14,456 nucleotides of DNA, from NCBI GenBank assembly GCA_019417045.1, contig DXWE01000027.1, forward strand, positions 1-14,456, written 5' to 3'. Every line of letters begins with the position of its first letter. Positions within the stretch are counted from its first letter, which is position 1. This document shows, piece after piece, positions 1-7,042 of the stretch. Source of the DNA: Oscillospiraceae bacterium (GTDB taxonomy: Bacteria > Bacillota > Clostridia > Oscillospirales > Acutalibacteraceae). A program made the position numbers and the translations under genes. Below the pieces are notes generated by a model. It was not told the DNA's origin and made no database searches. It saw only the letters and a list, made by a program, of their open reading frames with translations.

Positions 1-1359
1 AATCAGCCGCGCATCCGAACTGTTGACGCTGCCGTCGCCGTTCACGTCGCCGGGGATCAATGGCTCGGCAGAGATGGTCTCAAACACAATATTGTTTTCC
101 GTGGCATACTGTTCCGCCGCGGATCCGGCAAAACCGAAGATCCGTTCCACACGGTTGGGATCAAACGCTTCCGGGTCAATATATGTCACGGAATCGGGAA
201 GGGTAACCTCTGTGAGGACGGAACAGGCCGCAAAAGCCTGTGTCCCAATTCTGGTCACGCCCTCCGGAATCGTGATTTTACGCAATGCACTGTTTGCCAT
301 AAACAGGCCCTCTTCCACCGTGCGAAGCCCTTTAGGCAAAATGACAGAGGAGAGATGGGTGTTTCCAAATGCATACGGTGCAATGCATTCCACCGTATCC
401 GGCACTGTATAGCTCTCTCCCTGTCTCCCGGGAGGGTATTTTACCAGGCATTTGCCATCTTTGCTGAACAAAATACCGTCCTCCAGGCGAAACGCCTGAC
501 TGCCTTCGGCCAATTCAATGGTGGCTAGGTTCTGAATGTTGGACAGGCCGTTCATTTCTGTCACGCTGGCCGGGATCGACAAATTGGTGAGGGAGGGGCA
601 ATCCCAAAAAGTCGCTCCACCAATCGATACGATTCCCTCAGACAGGGTCACAGACTGCAACTGCGTGCAAGCGGCAAAAGCACCGCTCTCTATGGCAGTG
701 ATCCATCCGGGCACTGTAACAGAACGCAAACTGGTACATTTATAAAAACAGGAATCCGGGATGACAGTCATAGCCTGTGAGAAAGAGACCTCCGTCAGTT
801 GGGTGCACTCCGCAAACGCATAGGCCCCCACCTCGGCCACACTGTCCGGCAACCGGAGGGAAACCAGTCCGCAACTAAGAAAGGCCTCTATTCCAATGCT
901 CTGCAATCCGGTGGGAAACTCAACATCCGACAACCGGAAGCATCCGAAAAAAGCACCGCCATCTATTCTCCGGATTCCACTGCCCAAATCCATCGATGTC
1001 ATCTCGCTGCACTCTTGAAATGCACATTCTCCCACGCTCTCCACACTGTCCGCGAGGGTGGCCGTCTGCAAATTCCCACAGGCAAAAAAGGCGTTGCTGC
1101 CCACACGGGTCACGCCGTCCTCCACGACCAGGGTATATACCTCATCCCGCTGTTCTGCCCAAGGGGCACGCGTTTCATACATAGAACTGCTATATTCCTC
1201 CATCGCGCCCTCACCGTAGATCCGCAGTACGCCGTCTTCGAGAGACCAGTATACACCCTCGCCGCAGGTACCGGAAGAGGCTCCAACCGGTACGATGGAT
1301 CCGTATACGATACCGCACATCAGCAACACCGTCAGCAGGACGGAACACACCTTTTTCAT
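1..1359 (-). CDS. Secreted BspA-type leucine-rich-repeat protein with dockerin-like C-terminus (3' end outside window)
   Basis: A continuous minus-strand frame of 453 codons runs from an ATG at 1359 off the window edge. The start is preceded by AAGGAG at suitable spacing. Residues 1 to about 28 form a signal peptide (MKKVCS, a Leu/Val/Met core, then VGASS). Residues about 30-75 resemble the usual N-terminal cap of BspA-like proteins (Trp-Ser-Leu-x-Asp-Gly, later Ala-Pro-Trp). About eleven LRR_5-type repeats of roughly 23 residues follow, with the pattern V-x-x-I-G-x-x-A-F-x-x-C. The last visible residues, GDVNGDGSVNSSDARLI, match the first calcium-binding loop of a type I dockerin. Such proteins are exported; LRR_5 domains usually bind proteins or glycans, and dockerins attach to cohesins. 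Whether the second dockerin loop exists cannot be seen. The frame has no internal stop. It has its own promoter (1402-1430). Confidence 0.9.
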   Translation of the reverse strand, partial: MKKVCSVLLTVLLMCGIVYGSIVPVGASSGTCGEGVYWSLEDGVLRIYGEGAMEEYSSSMYETRAPWAEQRDEVYTLVVEDGVTRVGSNAFFACGNLQTATLADSVESVGECAFQECSEMTSMDLGSGIRRIDGGAFFGCFRLSDVEFPTGLQSIGIEAFLSCGLVSLRLPDSVAEVGAYAFAECTQLTEVSFSQAMTVIPDSCFYKCTSLRSVTVPGWITAIESGAFAACTQLQSVTLSEGIVSIGGATFWDCPSLTNLSIPASVTEMNGLSNIQNLATIELAEGSQAFRLEDGILFSKDGKCLVKYPPGRQGESYTVPDTVECIAPYAFGNTHLSSVILPKGLRTVEEGLFMANSALRKITIPEGVTRIGTQAFAACSVLTEVTLPDSVTYIDPEAFDPNRVERIFGFAGSAAEQYATENNIVFETISAEPLIPGDVNGDGSVNSSDARLI

Positions 1360-1401
1360 TATACCTCTCCTTAAATTCTTATATTTATAAACCACAAAAA
1401 T

Positions 1402-1430
1402 AGTATAATAGATTCCAAAAATAACGTCAA
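1402..1430 (-). promoter_or_regulatory. Sigma-A-type promoter of the LRR protein gene
   Basis: On the minus strand, TTGACG (1430-1425) and TATACT (1407-1402) are separated by exactly 17 bp, 43 bp upstream of the LRR start codon. Five of six bases in each hexamer match consensus. Confidence 0.75.
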
Positions 1431-1443
1431 TATATTTTATTAT

Positions 1444-1472
1444 TTTACATTTCCTTGAGGTTGTGGTATAGT
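1444..1472 (+). promoter_or_regulatory. Promoter of mtaB, extended -10
   Basis: TTTACA (1444-1449) and TATAGT (1467-1472) are separated by 17 bp. TGG directly precedes the -10, giving an extended -10 element. It is divergent from the LRR promoter, with only 13 bp between the two -35 boxes. Confidence 0.7.
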
Positions 1473-1505
1473 AAAGACTATCTTCTTCAGCAAAGGAGCA
1501 AGTCT

Positions 1506-2816
1506 ATGCGGGCGCTGTTTCACACCTTGGGCTGCAAGGTGAACCAATACGAGACACAGGCCATGCGCCGGCTGATGGAACAGGCCGGATTCGAGACCGG
1601 CGAATACCAGCCGGGCCAGCCGGACGCAGGGGATGCGGTTATTGTCGTCAACTCGTGTACCGTCACCGGGGAGAGTGACCGGAAGCTGCGACAGCTGCTC
1701 CGTCGGGCCCGGCGGGACAACCCCCGGGCCGTGCTGGTGCTCACCGGCTGTATGCCGCAGGCGTTCCCCGCGGTGGCGGAGGGATACGAGGAAGCGGACA
1801 TCGTGCTCGGCAATGCGCAGCGGCGTTCCCTGCCGCGGCAGGTGGAGGCCTTTTTGACCTGCCACCAGCGGATCGTCGACGTGTCCGCACACGAGGCCGC
1901 CTTTGAGCCGCTGTTGATCGAGGACTTCGAGGGCCGCACCCGGGCGTTTGTCAAAATCGAGGACGGATGCAACCGGTTCTGTTCCTATTGTATCATTCCC
2001 TATGCCCGCGGCAGGGTACGATCCCGTGCACTGTCCGAACTGGAGCAGGAGCTGCGCGTGCTCGGCGCGCATGGCTACCGGGAGGTGGTGCTGGTCGGTA
2101 TCAACCTGACGGCATTCGGGCGGGACACCGGGCACACGCTGGCCGACGCGGTGGACGTGGCGTGCCGTGTGCCTGAGATCGCCCGGGTGCGGCTCGGCTC
2201 GCTCGAGCCGGATGACATGACCCCTGATCTCCTCACCCGGCTGCGCGCACAGCCCAAGCTCTGCCCGCAGTTTCACCTCTCGCTGCAAAGCGGCTGCGAC
2301 GCGACACTTGCCCGGATGCGCCGCCGGTATACCGCCGCGGAGTACGCGCGCACATGCGCCGCGCTGCGGGAGGCGTTCCCCGGCTGTGCATTGACCACCG
2401 ACGTGATGGTCGGGTTCCCGGGCGAGGACGAGGCGGAATTTGAGGCGTCGCTGCGGTTTGTGGAGTCCGTCGGCTTTGCGAAAGTCCATGTGTTCGCCTA
2501 TTCCCGTCGGCCCGGCACCCCGGCGGCGGACGCGCCGCGCCAGGTGCCGCAGGTGGAAAAGGTCGCCCGCAGCCACCGCATGATCGCGCTGTGCGACGCC
2601 TCCCGGGAACGGTATCTGCGACAGCAGATCGGCCGTACCGTTCCGGTGCTCACCGAGACCCGCCTCCTCGGCGGCGGCACCGGGGGATATACGGATACCT
2701 ACGTCCCCGTGCGGCTCTCCGGCGCCTATCCGCCCGGCGAGCTGATCGAGGCGGTCGTCACCGACGTGTCAGATGGGGCCTGTCTTGCCGAAGCAGCGTC
2801 TGTCCAGCCGGTATAG
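1506..2816 (+). CDS. mtaB: tRNA (N6-threonylcarbamoyladenosine-37-C2)-methylthiotransferase MtaB
   Basis: 436 residues, the normal family length. It is a radical-SAM enzyme that adds a methylthio group to t6A at position 37 of ANN-decoding tRNAs, giving ms2t6A. The N-terminal UPF0004 domain has the three cysteines that hold the auxiliary 4Fe-4S cluster (C10 in TLGCKVNQYE, C51 in NSCTVT, C82 in TGCMPQ). The radical-SAM motif CNRFCSYC provides C155, C159 and C162. A TRAM-like RNA-binding domain ends the protein (about 375-436). The FHTLGCKVNQYETQAM start is typical of MtaB rather than MiaB or RimO. I chose the ATG at 1506 because AAGGAG (1493-1498) precedes it by 7 bases; the frame is open back to a TTG at 1455, which lies inside the promoter. 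The last 91 bp overlap the convergent gene 2726-3361. Confidence 0.94.
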   Translation: MRALFHTLGCKVNQYETQAMRRLMEQAGFETGEYQPGQPDAGDAVIVVNSCTVTGESDRKLRQLLRRARRDNPRAVLVLTGCMPQAFPAVAEGYEEADIVLGNAQRRSLPRQVEAFLTCHQRIVDVSAHEAAFEPLLIEDFEGRTRAFVKIEDGCNRFCSYCIIPYARGRVRSRALSELEQELRVLGAHGYREVVLVGINLTAFGRDTGHTLADAVDVACRVPEIARVRLGSLEPDDMTPDLLTRLRAQPKLCPQFHLSLQSGCDATLARMRRRYTAAEYARTCAALREAFPGCALTTDVMVGFPGEDEAEFEASLRFVESVGFAKVHVFAYSRRPGTPAADAPRQVPQVEKVARSHRMIALCDASRERYLRQQIGRTVPVLTETRLLGGGTGGYTDTYVPVRLSGAYPPGELIEAVVTDVSDGACLAEAASVQPV

Positions 2817-3361
2817 GGCACCAGCTCCTCATTCATGTCGATAGCGGTGATTCTCCAAAAGCTCCCATCCTGTTCGACCGTGAACCGTGCGGTATAGCTG
2901 TCAGATGGCCCGCTGGAGGTGACCAGATCGTACCGCATGGTCAGCACCCGCTGCCCGGGGGAGAGTGTCTGCTCCCCCTCCCTCTCGTACGCCGCGACCC
3001 AGGGACTCGAAAACCCGGTTACCCAATTCGGCGCGGTGGTCTCGAGGGCGGCGGCGTACCGCTCCCGCAGTGCCGGGGAGAGCACGGCGTACTGCAGCGC
3101 CGCGCTGCGCTGCTGCAGCCCCTCGGACCACAGTTCCACCGCCTGTTCAGGGCTGCACGCGCCCAGTCGCCCCACCGCCTGCCGCAACAGCTCGTTTTGC
3201 ACTTCATACCGGTCGATCTGCGCCACGGCCGCAGGCACGCTGATCGCCGGGATCTCCCACCAATACCCGATCCCGGCCAGCAGCAGCACCAGTCCCAGCA
3301 CGGCCGCTGCGCCGCCCAGCCAGCGGCGGACGGCCCGTTTGGTATGCAGCACACGGATCAT
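2726..3361 (-). CDS. Hypothetical membrane-anchored extracytoplasmic protein
   Basis: 211 residues from the ATG at 3361, which has AGGAGG 9 bases upstream; the frame is open further upstream, but that part would be translated from the terminator at 3416-3450. The N-terminus is short and basic (MIRVLHTKRAVRRW), then one hydrophobic segment of about 20 residues (15-34), so the remaining 175 residues are predicted outside the membrane. The outer part has a helical stretch (SPEQAVELWSEGLQ) and ends in strands such as SYTARFTVEQDGSFWRITAI. This pattern resembles small NTF2-like or lumazine-binding-like folds, but I do not recognise a family and assign no function. The C-terminus overlaps the mtaB 3' end in antisense for 91 bp, and no terminator is visible between the two. 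Confidence 0.8.
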   Translation of the reverse strand: MIRVLHTKRAVRRWLGGAAAVLGLVLLLAGIGYWWEIPAISVPAAVAQIDRYEVQNELLRQAVGRLGACSPEQAVELWSEGLQQRSAALQYAVLSPALRERYAAALETTAPNWVTGFSSPWVAAYEREGEQTLSPGQRVLTMRYDLVTSSGPSDSYTARFTVEQDGSFWRITAIDMNEELVPYTGWTDAASARQAPSDTSVTTASISSPGG

Positions 3362-3415
3362 AGACACTCGCCTCCTCTGCTTTCTACCTATGTAAAGCGG
3401 CGACTCTCTATGCAC

Positions 3416-3450
3416 AAAAAAGCCCTGTGGCGACGCCACAGGGCTTTTGG
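3416..3450 (-). terminator. Rho-independent terminator of the SPFH/RHH operon
   Basis: A near-perfect inverted repeat (3418-3432 with 3434-3448, GC-rich core GCCCTGTGGCG) is followed on the minus strand by a run of T. It lies 19 bp beyond the stop of the RHH gene and separates that operon from the membrane protein gene downstream. Confidence 0.9.
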
Positions 3451-3468
3451 GATTGGTCACACGTGTGG

Positions 3469-3669
3469 TCAGAGGTCGAGATCCGGCGGCTGATCCAACT
3501 CTTCGGAGACATACTTCCCATTCTTCTTCCGCTGCCGCACGCACTCGGACAGCAGGTATTCGATCTGCCCGTTCACCGAGCGGAAATCATCCTGTGCCCA
3601 GGCGGCGATCGCGTTATAGAGCTTGGCCGAGAGGCGCAGCGGGATCTGCTTTTTCGGTGTGTCTCCCAT
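3469..3669 (-). CDS. Arc-like ribbon-helix-helix DNA-binding protein
   Basis: 66 residues. The N-terminal strand KKQIPLRLS followed by a helix (AKLYNAIAAWAQDD), a turn (FRSVNGQ) and a second helix (IEYLLSECVRQRKK) is the Arc/MetJ ribbon-helix-helix plan; dimers of such proteins insert the paired strands into the DNA major groove. The tail is acidic (SEELDQPPDLDL). The ATG at 3669 follows the stop of the SPFH gene by one base (TGA-G-ATG), so the two are almost certainly cotranscribed and translationally coupled. From what I know of Clostridia, an SPFH protein followed by such a small Arc-like protein is a recurrent pair. Autoregulation through the palindrome at 4702-4711 is my inference. No toxin gene is present. 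Confidence 0.88.
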   Translation of the reverse strand: MGDTPKKQIPLRLSAKLYNAIAAWAQDDFRSVNGQIEYLLSECVRQRKKNGKYVSEELDQPPDLDL

Positions 3670-3670
3670 C

Positions 3671-4681
3671 TCAGTACAGGCTCCCGGAATTGACGACCGG
3701 CTGGGCGTCATGGTTGCCGCACAGCACGACCAGCAGGTTCGAGACCATGGCCGCCTTGCGCTCCTCATCCAGCTGAACCGTGTGGTTTTCGTTCAGGCGC
3801 TCGAGCGCCATCTCGACCATCCCGACCGCGCCGTCCACGATCATCTTGCGTGCGTCGATAATGGCGGACGCCTGCTGCCGTTGCAGCATGACCGCCGCGA
3901 TCTCGGGGGCATAGGCGAGATAGGTGATACGCGCCTCCAGAACTTCCAGCCCGGCCTGTTCCACCTTCTGCTGGATCTTCTCCCGGATCCGGGAGGCGAC
4001 GATCTCGCTCGAGCCGCGCAGGCTCCCCTCGTCCGCAATCCCGTCGCCGGTGGTGTCGACGTTCGGCGCCACATCATAGGGATAGATACGCACGATGTCC
4101 CGCAGGGCGCTGTCGCATTGCAGCGACAGGTACTCCTTGTAATTGTCCACGTTGAACACCGCCTTGGCCGTGTCCACCACCCGCCACATGACGGCAATGC
4201 CGATCTCCACCGGGTTGCCCAGGCAGTCGTTGATCTTCTGCCGGTTGTTGTTCAGGGTCATGATCTTGAGCGAGATCTTGTTGTTGGTCAGCTCGGTGTG
4301 GAGCGACGTCTGCGCGGCGGTGAACAGCACGGATTTTGCAGCGGTGCCGCCGTCCACGTCCCCGCTCTGGTTGAGCCTGGTCTTGGCGGCGGGGTTGACA
4401 CTGGAGCAGAACGGGTTGACAAAATAGAACCCCTCGTTTTTGATCGTCCCGATATACTTGCCGAACAGAGTGAGCACCAGTGCCTCCTGCGGCTTGAGTA
4501 CCCGCAGCCCGCACAGCGGAATCCAGCCGAGCAGCAGCCAGATCGCAGACACGATGAGCAGCGGCACCGACGGGATGACGCACCCCACAACAAACGCCGC
4601 CACCGCCGCCAGATACAGCGCGATACACAGCAGCAGTACCAGCATCCCGTTTTTTCTGTTTTGCAGCACTTTTTCCTGCAT
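3671..4681 (-). CDS. SPFH/prohibitin-family membrane protein
   Basis: 336 residues. Two hydrophobic segments (about 13-36 and 38-58) precede an SPFH domain (about 60-280) with LKPQEALVLTLFGKYIGTIKNEGFYFVNPF near its start, then EIGIAVMWRVVDTAKAVFNVDNY and a long amphipathic helical part (REKIQQKVEQAGLEVLEARI). SPFH proteins oligomerise in membranes and organise or protect membrane protein complexes; this one is closest in pattern to the flotillin/stomatin-like group seen in Gram-positive bacteria. The start at 4681 is supported by GGGAGGG upstream. It is first in a two-gene operon with the RHH protein and is driven by a perfect consensus promoter, which suggests strong expression unless repressed. 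Confidence 0.9.
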   Translation of the reverse strand: MQEKVLQNRKNGMLVLLLCIALYLAAVAAFVVGCVIPSVPLLIVSAIWLLLGWIPLCGLRVLKPQEALVLTLFGKYIGTIKNEGFYFVNPFCSSVNPAAKTRLNQSGDVDGGTAAKSVLFTAAQTSLHTELTNNKISLKIMTLNNNRQKINDCLGNPVEIGIAVMWRVVDTAKAVFNVDNYKEYLSLQCDSALRDIVRIYPYDVAPNVDTTGDGIADEGSLRGSSEIVASRIREKIQQKVEQAGLEVLEARITYLAYAPEIAAVMLQRQQASAIIDARKMIVDGAVGMVEMALERLNENHTVQLDEERKAAMVSNLLVVLCGNHDAQPVVNSGSLY

Positions 4682-4701
4682 GATCTAATCCCTCCCGCGA
4701 A

Positions 4702-4711
4702 TTGATATCAA
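4702..4711. promoter_or_regulatory. Candidate operator palindrome at the SPFH transcription start
   Basis: TTGATATCAA is a perfect 10-bp palindrome between the -10 box and the ribosome site of the SPFH gene, close to the expected transcription start. An RHH repressor is encoded in the same operon, so an autoregulatory site is plausible. This is inference from position only. Confidence 0.4.
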
Positions 4712-4712
4712 A

Positions 4713-4741
4713 ATTATATCACTAAGATATTTTTCTGTCAA
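4713..4741 (-). promoter_or_regulatory. Perfect consensus promoter of the SPFH/RHH operon
   Basis: Minus strand TTGACA (4741-4736), 17-bp spacer, TATAAT (4718-4713). All twelve bases match the sigma-A consensus and the start codon lies 31 bp downstream of the -10. Confidence 0.9.
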
Positions 4742-4826
4742 TCCCCTTCCGGCAAAAAATGGTGGAGGTGGTCACACGGCGCGGGCAGGCAGCTCCGCTG
4801 TTGGGATATGGGCGGACGGTATGACT

Positions 4827-5013
4827 GTTTTGACGCGAACAGACAATCCGTCCGTTTCGACGCAAGCAGACGGCCTGTTCTTTCAGTCCGGGCAGACGGC
4901 CCGGTTGTTTCGACGCAAGCAGACGGCCCGGCTGTTTTGACGCGAGCAGACAGCCCGGTTGTTTCGACGCGAGCGGACGGCCTGTCCTTTCAGTCCGGGC
5001 AGACGGCCCGGTT
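4827..5013. repeat. Seven-unit 26/27-bp minisatellite with 107-bp higher-order period
   Basis: Units start at 4827, 4854, 4880, 4907, 4934, 4961 and 4987; lengths are 27, 26, 27, 27, 27, 26, 27. The core is TTTCGACGCRAGCAGACGGC with variants. Units 3 and 7 are identical (start CTTTCAGTCCGGGCAGACGG), and units 1, 2 and 3 resemble 5, 6 and 7, giving a four-unit block of 107 bp repeated once in part. The array fills most of the roughly 300-bp gap between the hflX terminator and the SPFH promoter. Short frames are open on both strands (for example 4808-5020 plus, 4722-5030 minus), but they have no ribosome site and the 26-bp units break the phase, so I consider the array non-coding. Confidence 0.9.
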
Positions 5014-5027
5014 GTGGTGAATCCGTG

Positions 5028-5057
5028 CAAAAAACCGGAAGGCTCATGCCTTCCGGT
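5028..5057 (-). terminator. Terminator of hflX
   Basis: Arms 5048-5057 and 5034-5043 form a perfect 10-bp stem (ACCGGAAGGC) with a 4-base loop, followed on the minus strand by six T. The hflX stop codon (5044-5046) lies in the loop, so the upstream arm is the last codons of the gene. Confidence 0.92.
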
Positions 5058-6330
5058 GATCGGTGTTCTCCTCTTGCCCGGGCAGAGGGACAGTATAGGG
5101 CGCCGTCTCCCGAAGCAGCTGCACGCCGAGTGTCACGGTCATGCGCAGCCCGTCGGGGGTGTACGCCTCGTGCACCACCGCGCCCTCAGTACGGCAGCGC
5201 TGGGCGAGCCGGCCCTCTGAAAACGGGAGCAGCAGCTCCACCTGCCGCCGGTCGGGAGGCAGCGCCGCCGCCACCGCCTCCAGCAGCTGCGGCAGACCGC
5301 CGCCGGTTTTGGCGCTGATGCGAACGGCGCGGTCACCCGTGTCGGGGAGCAGCGCGGGTGCGATATCGCACTTGTTGAGCACCGACAGCACCGGCCGGTC
5401 GCCGCACCCGAGCTCGTGCAGCAGCTCCCGCGTCACCTGCAGGTGCTCCTCCGCCTCCGGGCTGGAGGCGTCGCACACGTTGAGGATCACATCCGCCTCC
5501 GCCGCCTCCTCCAGCGTCGAGCGGAACGCCTGCACGAGGTGGTGTGGCAGGCGCCGCACAAACCCGACCGTGTCGATGAGCAGCACCTGCCGCCCGTCCG
5601 GGAGCTTCAGCGCCCGGGACACGGGGTCGAGGGTGGCGAACAGCTTGTTTTCCGCGAGCACGCCCGCGTTGGTCAGCGCGTTGAGCAGGGTGGATTTGCC
5701 GGCGTTGGTATAGCCGACGATCGCCACCGTCTGCACCCCCACCTTTTTCCGCCGTTCCCGCAGGCCGCCGCGGCGCTTCTCCACCTCGGCGATCTGGGCC
5801 TTCAGGGAGGCGATCCGCCGGCGGATATGCCGCCGGTCGCTCTCGAGCTTGGTCTCGCCGGGGCCCCTCGTACCGATCCCTCCGCCCAGCCGCGAGAGGG
5901 ATGTCCCCTGGCCGGCCAGCCGCGGCAGCCGGTACTCGAGCTGCGCGAGCTCCACCTGTAAGCGCCCTTCGGCCGAGCGCGCCCGCTGCGCAAAGATGTC
6001 GAGGATCAGGGTGGTACGGTCGATCACCGGCAGGCCCACCGCCTCCTCCAGGTTGCGCTGCTGGGTCGCGGACAGCTCCCGGTCGACGATCACCAGCTCC
6101 GCCTCCAGGTTTTCACACAGCTCCTTCAGCTCTTCCACCCGACCGCTGCCCAGACAGGTGGCCTTGTCGGGCGCCTCCCGTTTTTGTACGAGGGTCGCGA
6201 GCGTCTCGGCCCCGGCGGTCTTCGCCAGCTCCTCGAGCTCGAGCAGCGAGCTCTCCGCGTCGTATTCACCCGTGTCGACGCACACGAGCACCGCCCGCTG
6301 GGGTGCGTCGTCCCGCTCCGTCTCCTGCAT
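5044..6330 (-). CDS. hflX: Ribosome-associated GTPase HflX
   Basis: 428 residues, normal for the family. HflX binds the ribosome, splits stalled or stress-inactivated 70S particles and hydrolyses GTP. The N-terminal HflX domain contains the family signature GTRGPGETKLESDRRHIRRR (153-172) followed by a coiled-coil-like helix (about 170-195). The GTPase motifs are G1 GYTNAGKS (206-213), G2 Thr in FATLDP (about 233), G3 DTVG (253-256), G4 NKCD (319-322) and G5 SAK (339-341). The ATG at 6330 is chosen because AAGGAGG lies 8 bases upstream and the family N-terminus (RAVLVCVDTG) follows; the frame is open further upstream but covers the promoter and a foreign terminator. It is a single-gene transcription unit with its own promoter and terminator. 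Confidence 0.95.
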   Translation of the reverse strand: MQETERDDAPQRAVLVCVDTGEYDAESSLLELEELAKTAGAETLATLVQKREAPDKATCLGSGRVEELKELCENLEAELVIVDRELSATQQRNLEEAVGLPVIDRTTLILDIFAQRARSAEGRLQVELAQLEYRLPRLAGQGTSLSRLGGGIGTRGPGETKLESDRRHIRRRIASLKAQIAEVEKRRGGLRERRKKVGVQTVAIVGYTNAGKSTLLNALTNAGVLAENKLFATLDPVSRALKLPDGRQVLLIDTVGFVRRLPHHLVQAFRSTLEEAAEADVILNVCDASSPEAEEHLQVTRELLHELGCGDRPVLSVLNKCDIAPALLPDTGDRAVRISAKTGGGLPQLLEAVAAALPPDRRQVELLLPFSEGRLAQRCRTEGAVVHEAYTPDGLRMTVTLGVQLLRETAPYTVPLPGQEENTDHRKA

Positions 6331-6393
6331 GGGGATCCCTCCTTCTGCGGCCTGTCTGCGGCCCGCTCCACTAGTCTGCGCCAAACGTGCCTT

Positions 6394-6422
6394 ATTATAG
6401 CACACCCGCCTCTCTCCCGCAA
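6394..6422 (-). promoter_or_regulatory. Promoter of hflX, extended -10
   Basis: Minus strand TTGCGG (6422-6417), 17-bp spacer, TATAAT (6399-6394). TGC precedes the -10 directly, forming an extended -10 that can offset the weak -35. Confidence 0.75.
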
Positions 6423-6431
6423 CCGGGCGCA

Positions 6432-6463
6432 CAAAAAAACGGGCAGCCCTGCAGGGCTGCCCG
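6432..6463 (-). terminator. Terminator of the small-protein operon
   Basis: Perfect 11-bp stem CGGGCAGCCCT (6463-6453 with 6450-6440), 2-base gap, followed on the minus strand by seven T. It closes the unit containing the 38- and 82-residue genes, just before the hflX promoter. Confidence 0.92.
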
Positions 6464-6493
6464 GGTTCTCCGTCCTCTGTCGTCCGCCGGGGA

Positions 6494-6610
6494 TCAATCC
6501 AGCTGGAAATCCTCCCGGAACGCATCGTCCTCCCCGTCATGGCGATGCAGCAGCCATCCGGCCACCACGCCGATCCCGAGCAGGAGCAATACCGGCATGA
6601 GCTTGTTCAT
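6494..6610 (-). CDS. 38-residue single-pass membrane miniprotein
   Basis: Minus-strand frame from ATG 6610 to TGA 6494. The protein starts MNKLMPVLLLLGIGVVAGWL and continues LHRHDGEDDAFREDFQLD. Residues 5-21 are a clear hydrophobic span, and the C-terminal half is strongly acidic. AAGGAAAGG lies about 10 bases upstream. It follows the 82-residue gene by 34 bp and is followed by a strong terminator 31 bp downstream, which supports a real last gene of a small operon. No family is recognised. An overlapping frame beginning at an ATG 12 bp upstream gives a basic, non-hydrophobic 27-mer and is less likely. Confidence 0.65.
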   Translation of the reverse strand: MNKLMPVLLLLGIGVVAGWLLHRHDGEDDAFREDFQLD

Positions 6611-6644
6611 CTTCCAACATCCTTTCCTTGAGAGCGCGCCGCTG

Positions 6645-6893
6645 TCAGGATTTCGAGGCCGTCTTGTAGACCGCCATTCCCACGCAGCCGAGCGCCAGGG
6701 CCCCCATCACGGCCAGCGCCGCCACCGGGACGGCGGAGACCTCCTCCACCGGGCCCTCCTCGCCGGCCGCAGCCAGTTCCTGCACGGCGGGCGCCGGTTT
6801 CCCGGCGGGCGCGGCCAGCGCCGGTACCGCTGTCAGGCATAAGAGCAGACACAGCAGCACACCCGTTACCATTCCCCGTCTCCATCCTTTCAC
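6645..6893 (-). CDS. 82-residue secreted or membrane small protein
   Basis: I place the start at the GTG at 6893, because GGAAAGGGG lies about 8 bases upstream and gives a proper basic signal-peptide N-region (KGWRRG); an ATG at 6926 in the same frame has no ribosome site, and an internal ATG at 6872 is another option. Residues 8-27 are the hydrophobic signal core with Ala-rich cleavage region (AVPALAAPAG). A Pro/Ala/Glu linker (about 28-55) follows, then a second hydrophobic span (VPVAALAVMGALALGCVGMAV) and a short basic tail (YKTASKS). The pattern is that of a small type I membrane protein with a tiny outer domain. No homologous family is recognised. It is first in an operon with the 38-residue protein; I could not identify a convincing promoter. 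Confidence 0.65.
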   Translation of the reverse strand: MKGWRRGMVTGVLLCLLLCLTAVPALAAPAGKPAPAVQELAAAGEEGPVEEVSAVPVAALAVMGALALGCVGMAVYKTASKS

Positions 6894-7042
6894 AGCGGTC
6901 ACCCCTTTCCTCTCTGTACCTCTCATTGTACGGATTTTACGGCAAAAAGAAAGCCTCTTTTCGTTACAATTCCATTACAGTTTTGCAACCTTTGCAGCCA
7001 AAGAATGACAATGTTGTTAAGAAAGCCTGAATTCGGGAAAAA

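Noticed and set aside
1440..2576. A 378-codon open frame antisense to mtaB.
   Set aside because: Composition (many His, Arg, Gly, Gln) and lack of domains fit a shadow of the GC-rich mtaB frame.
3469..4681. Toxin-antitoxin system based on the RHH protein.
   Set aside because: The partner is an SPFH membrane protein of normal length, not a toxin-sized gene.
4827..5013. CRISPR-like array.
   Set aside because: Units are contiguous tandem repeats with no unique spacers, and there are no cas genes.
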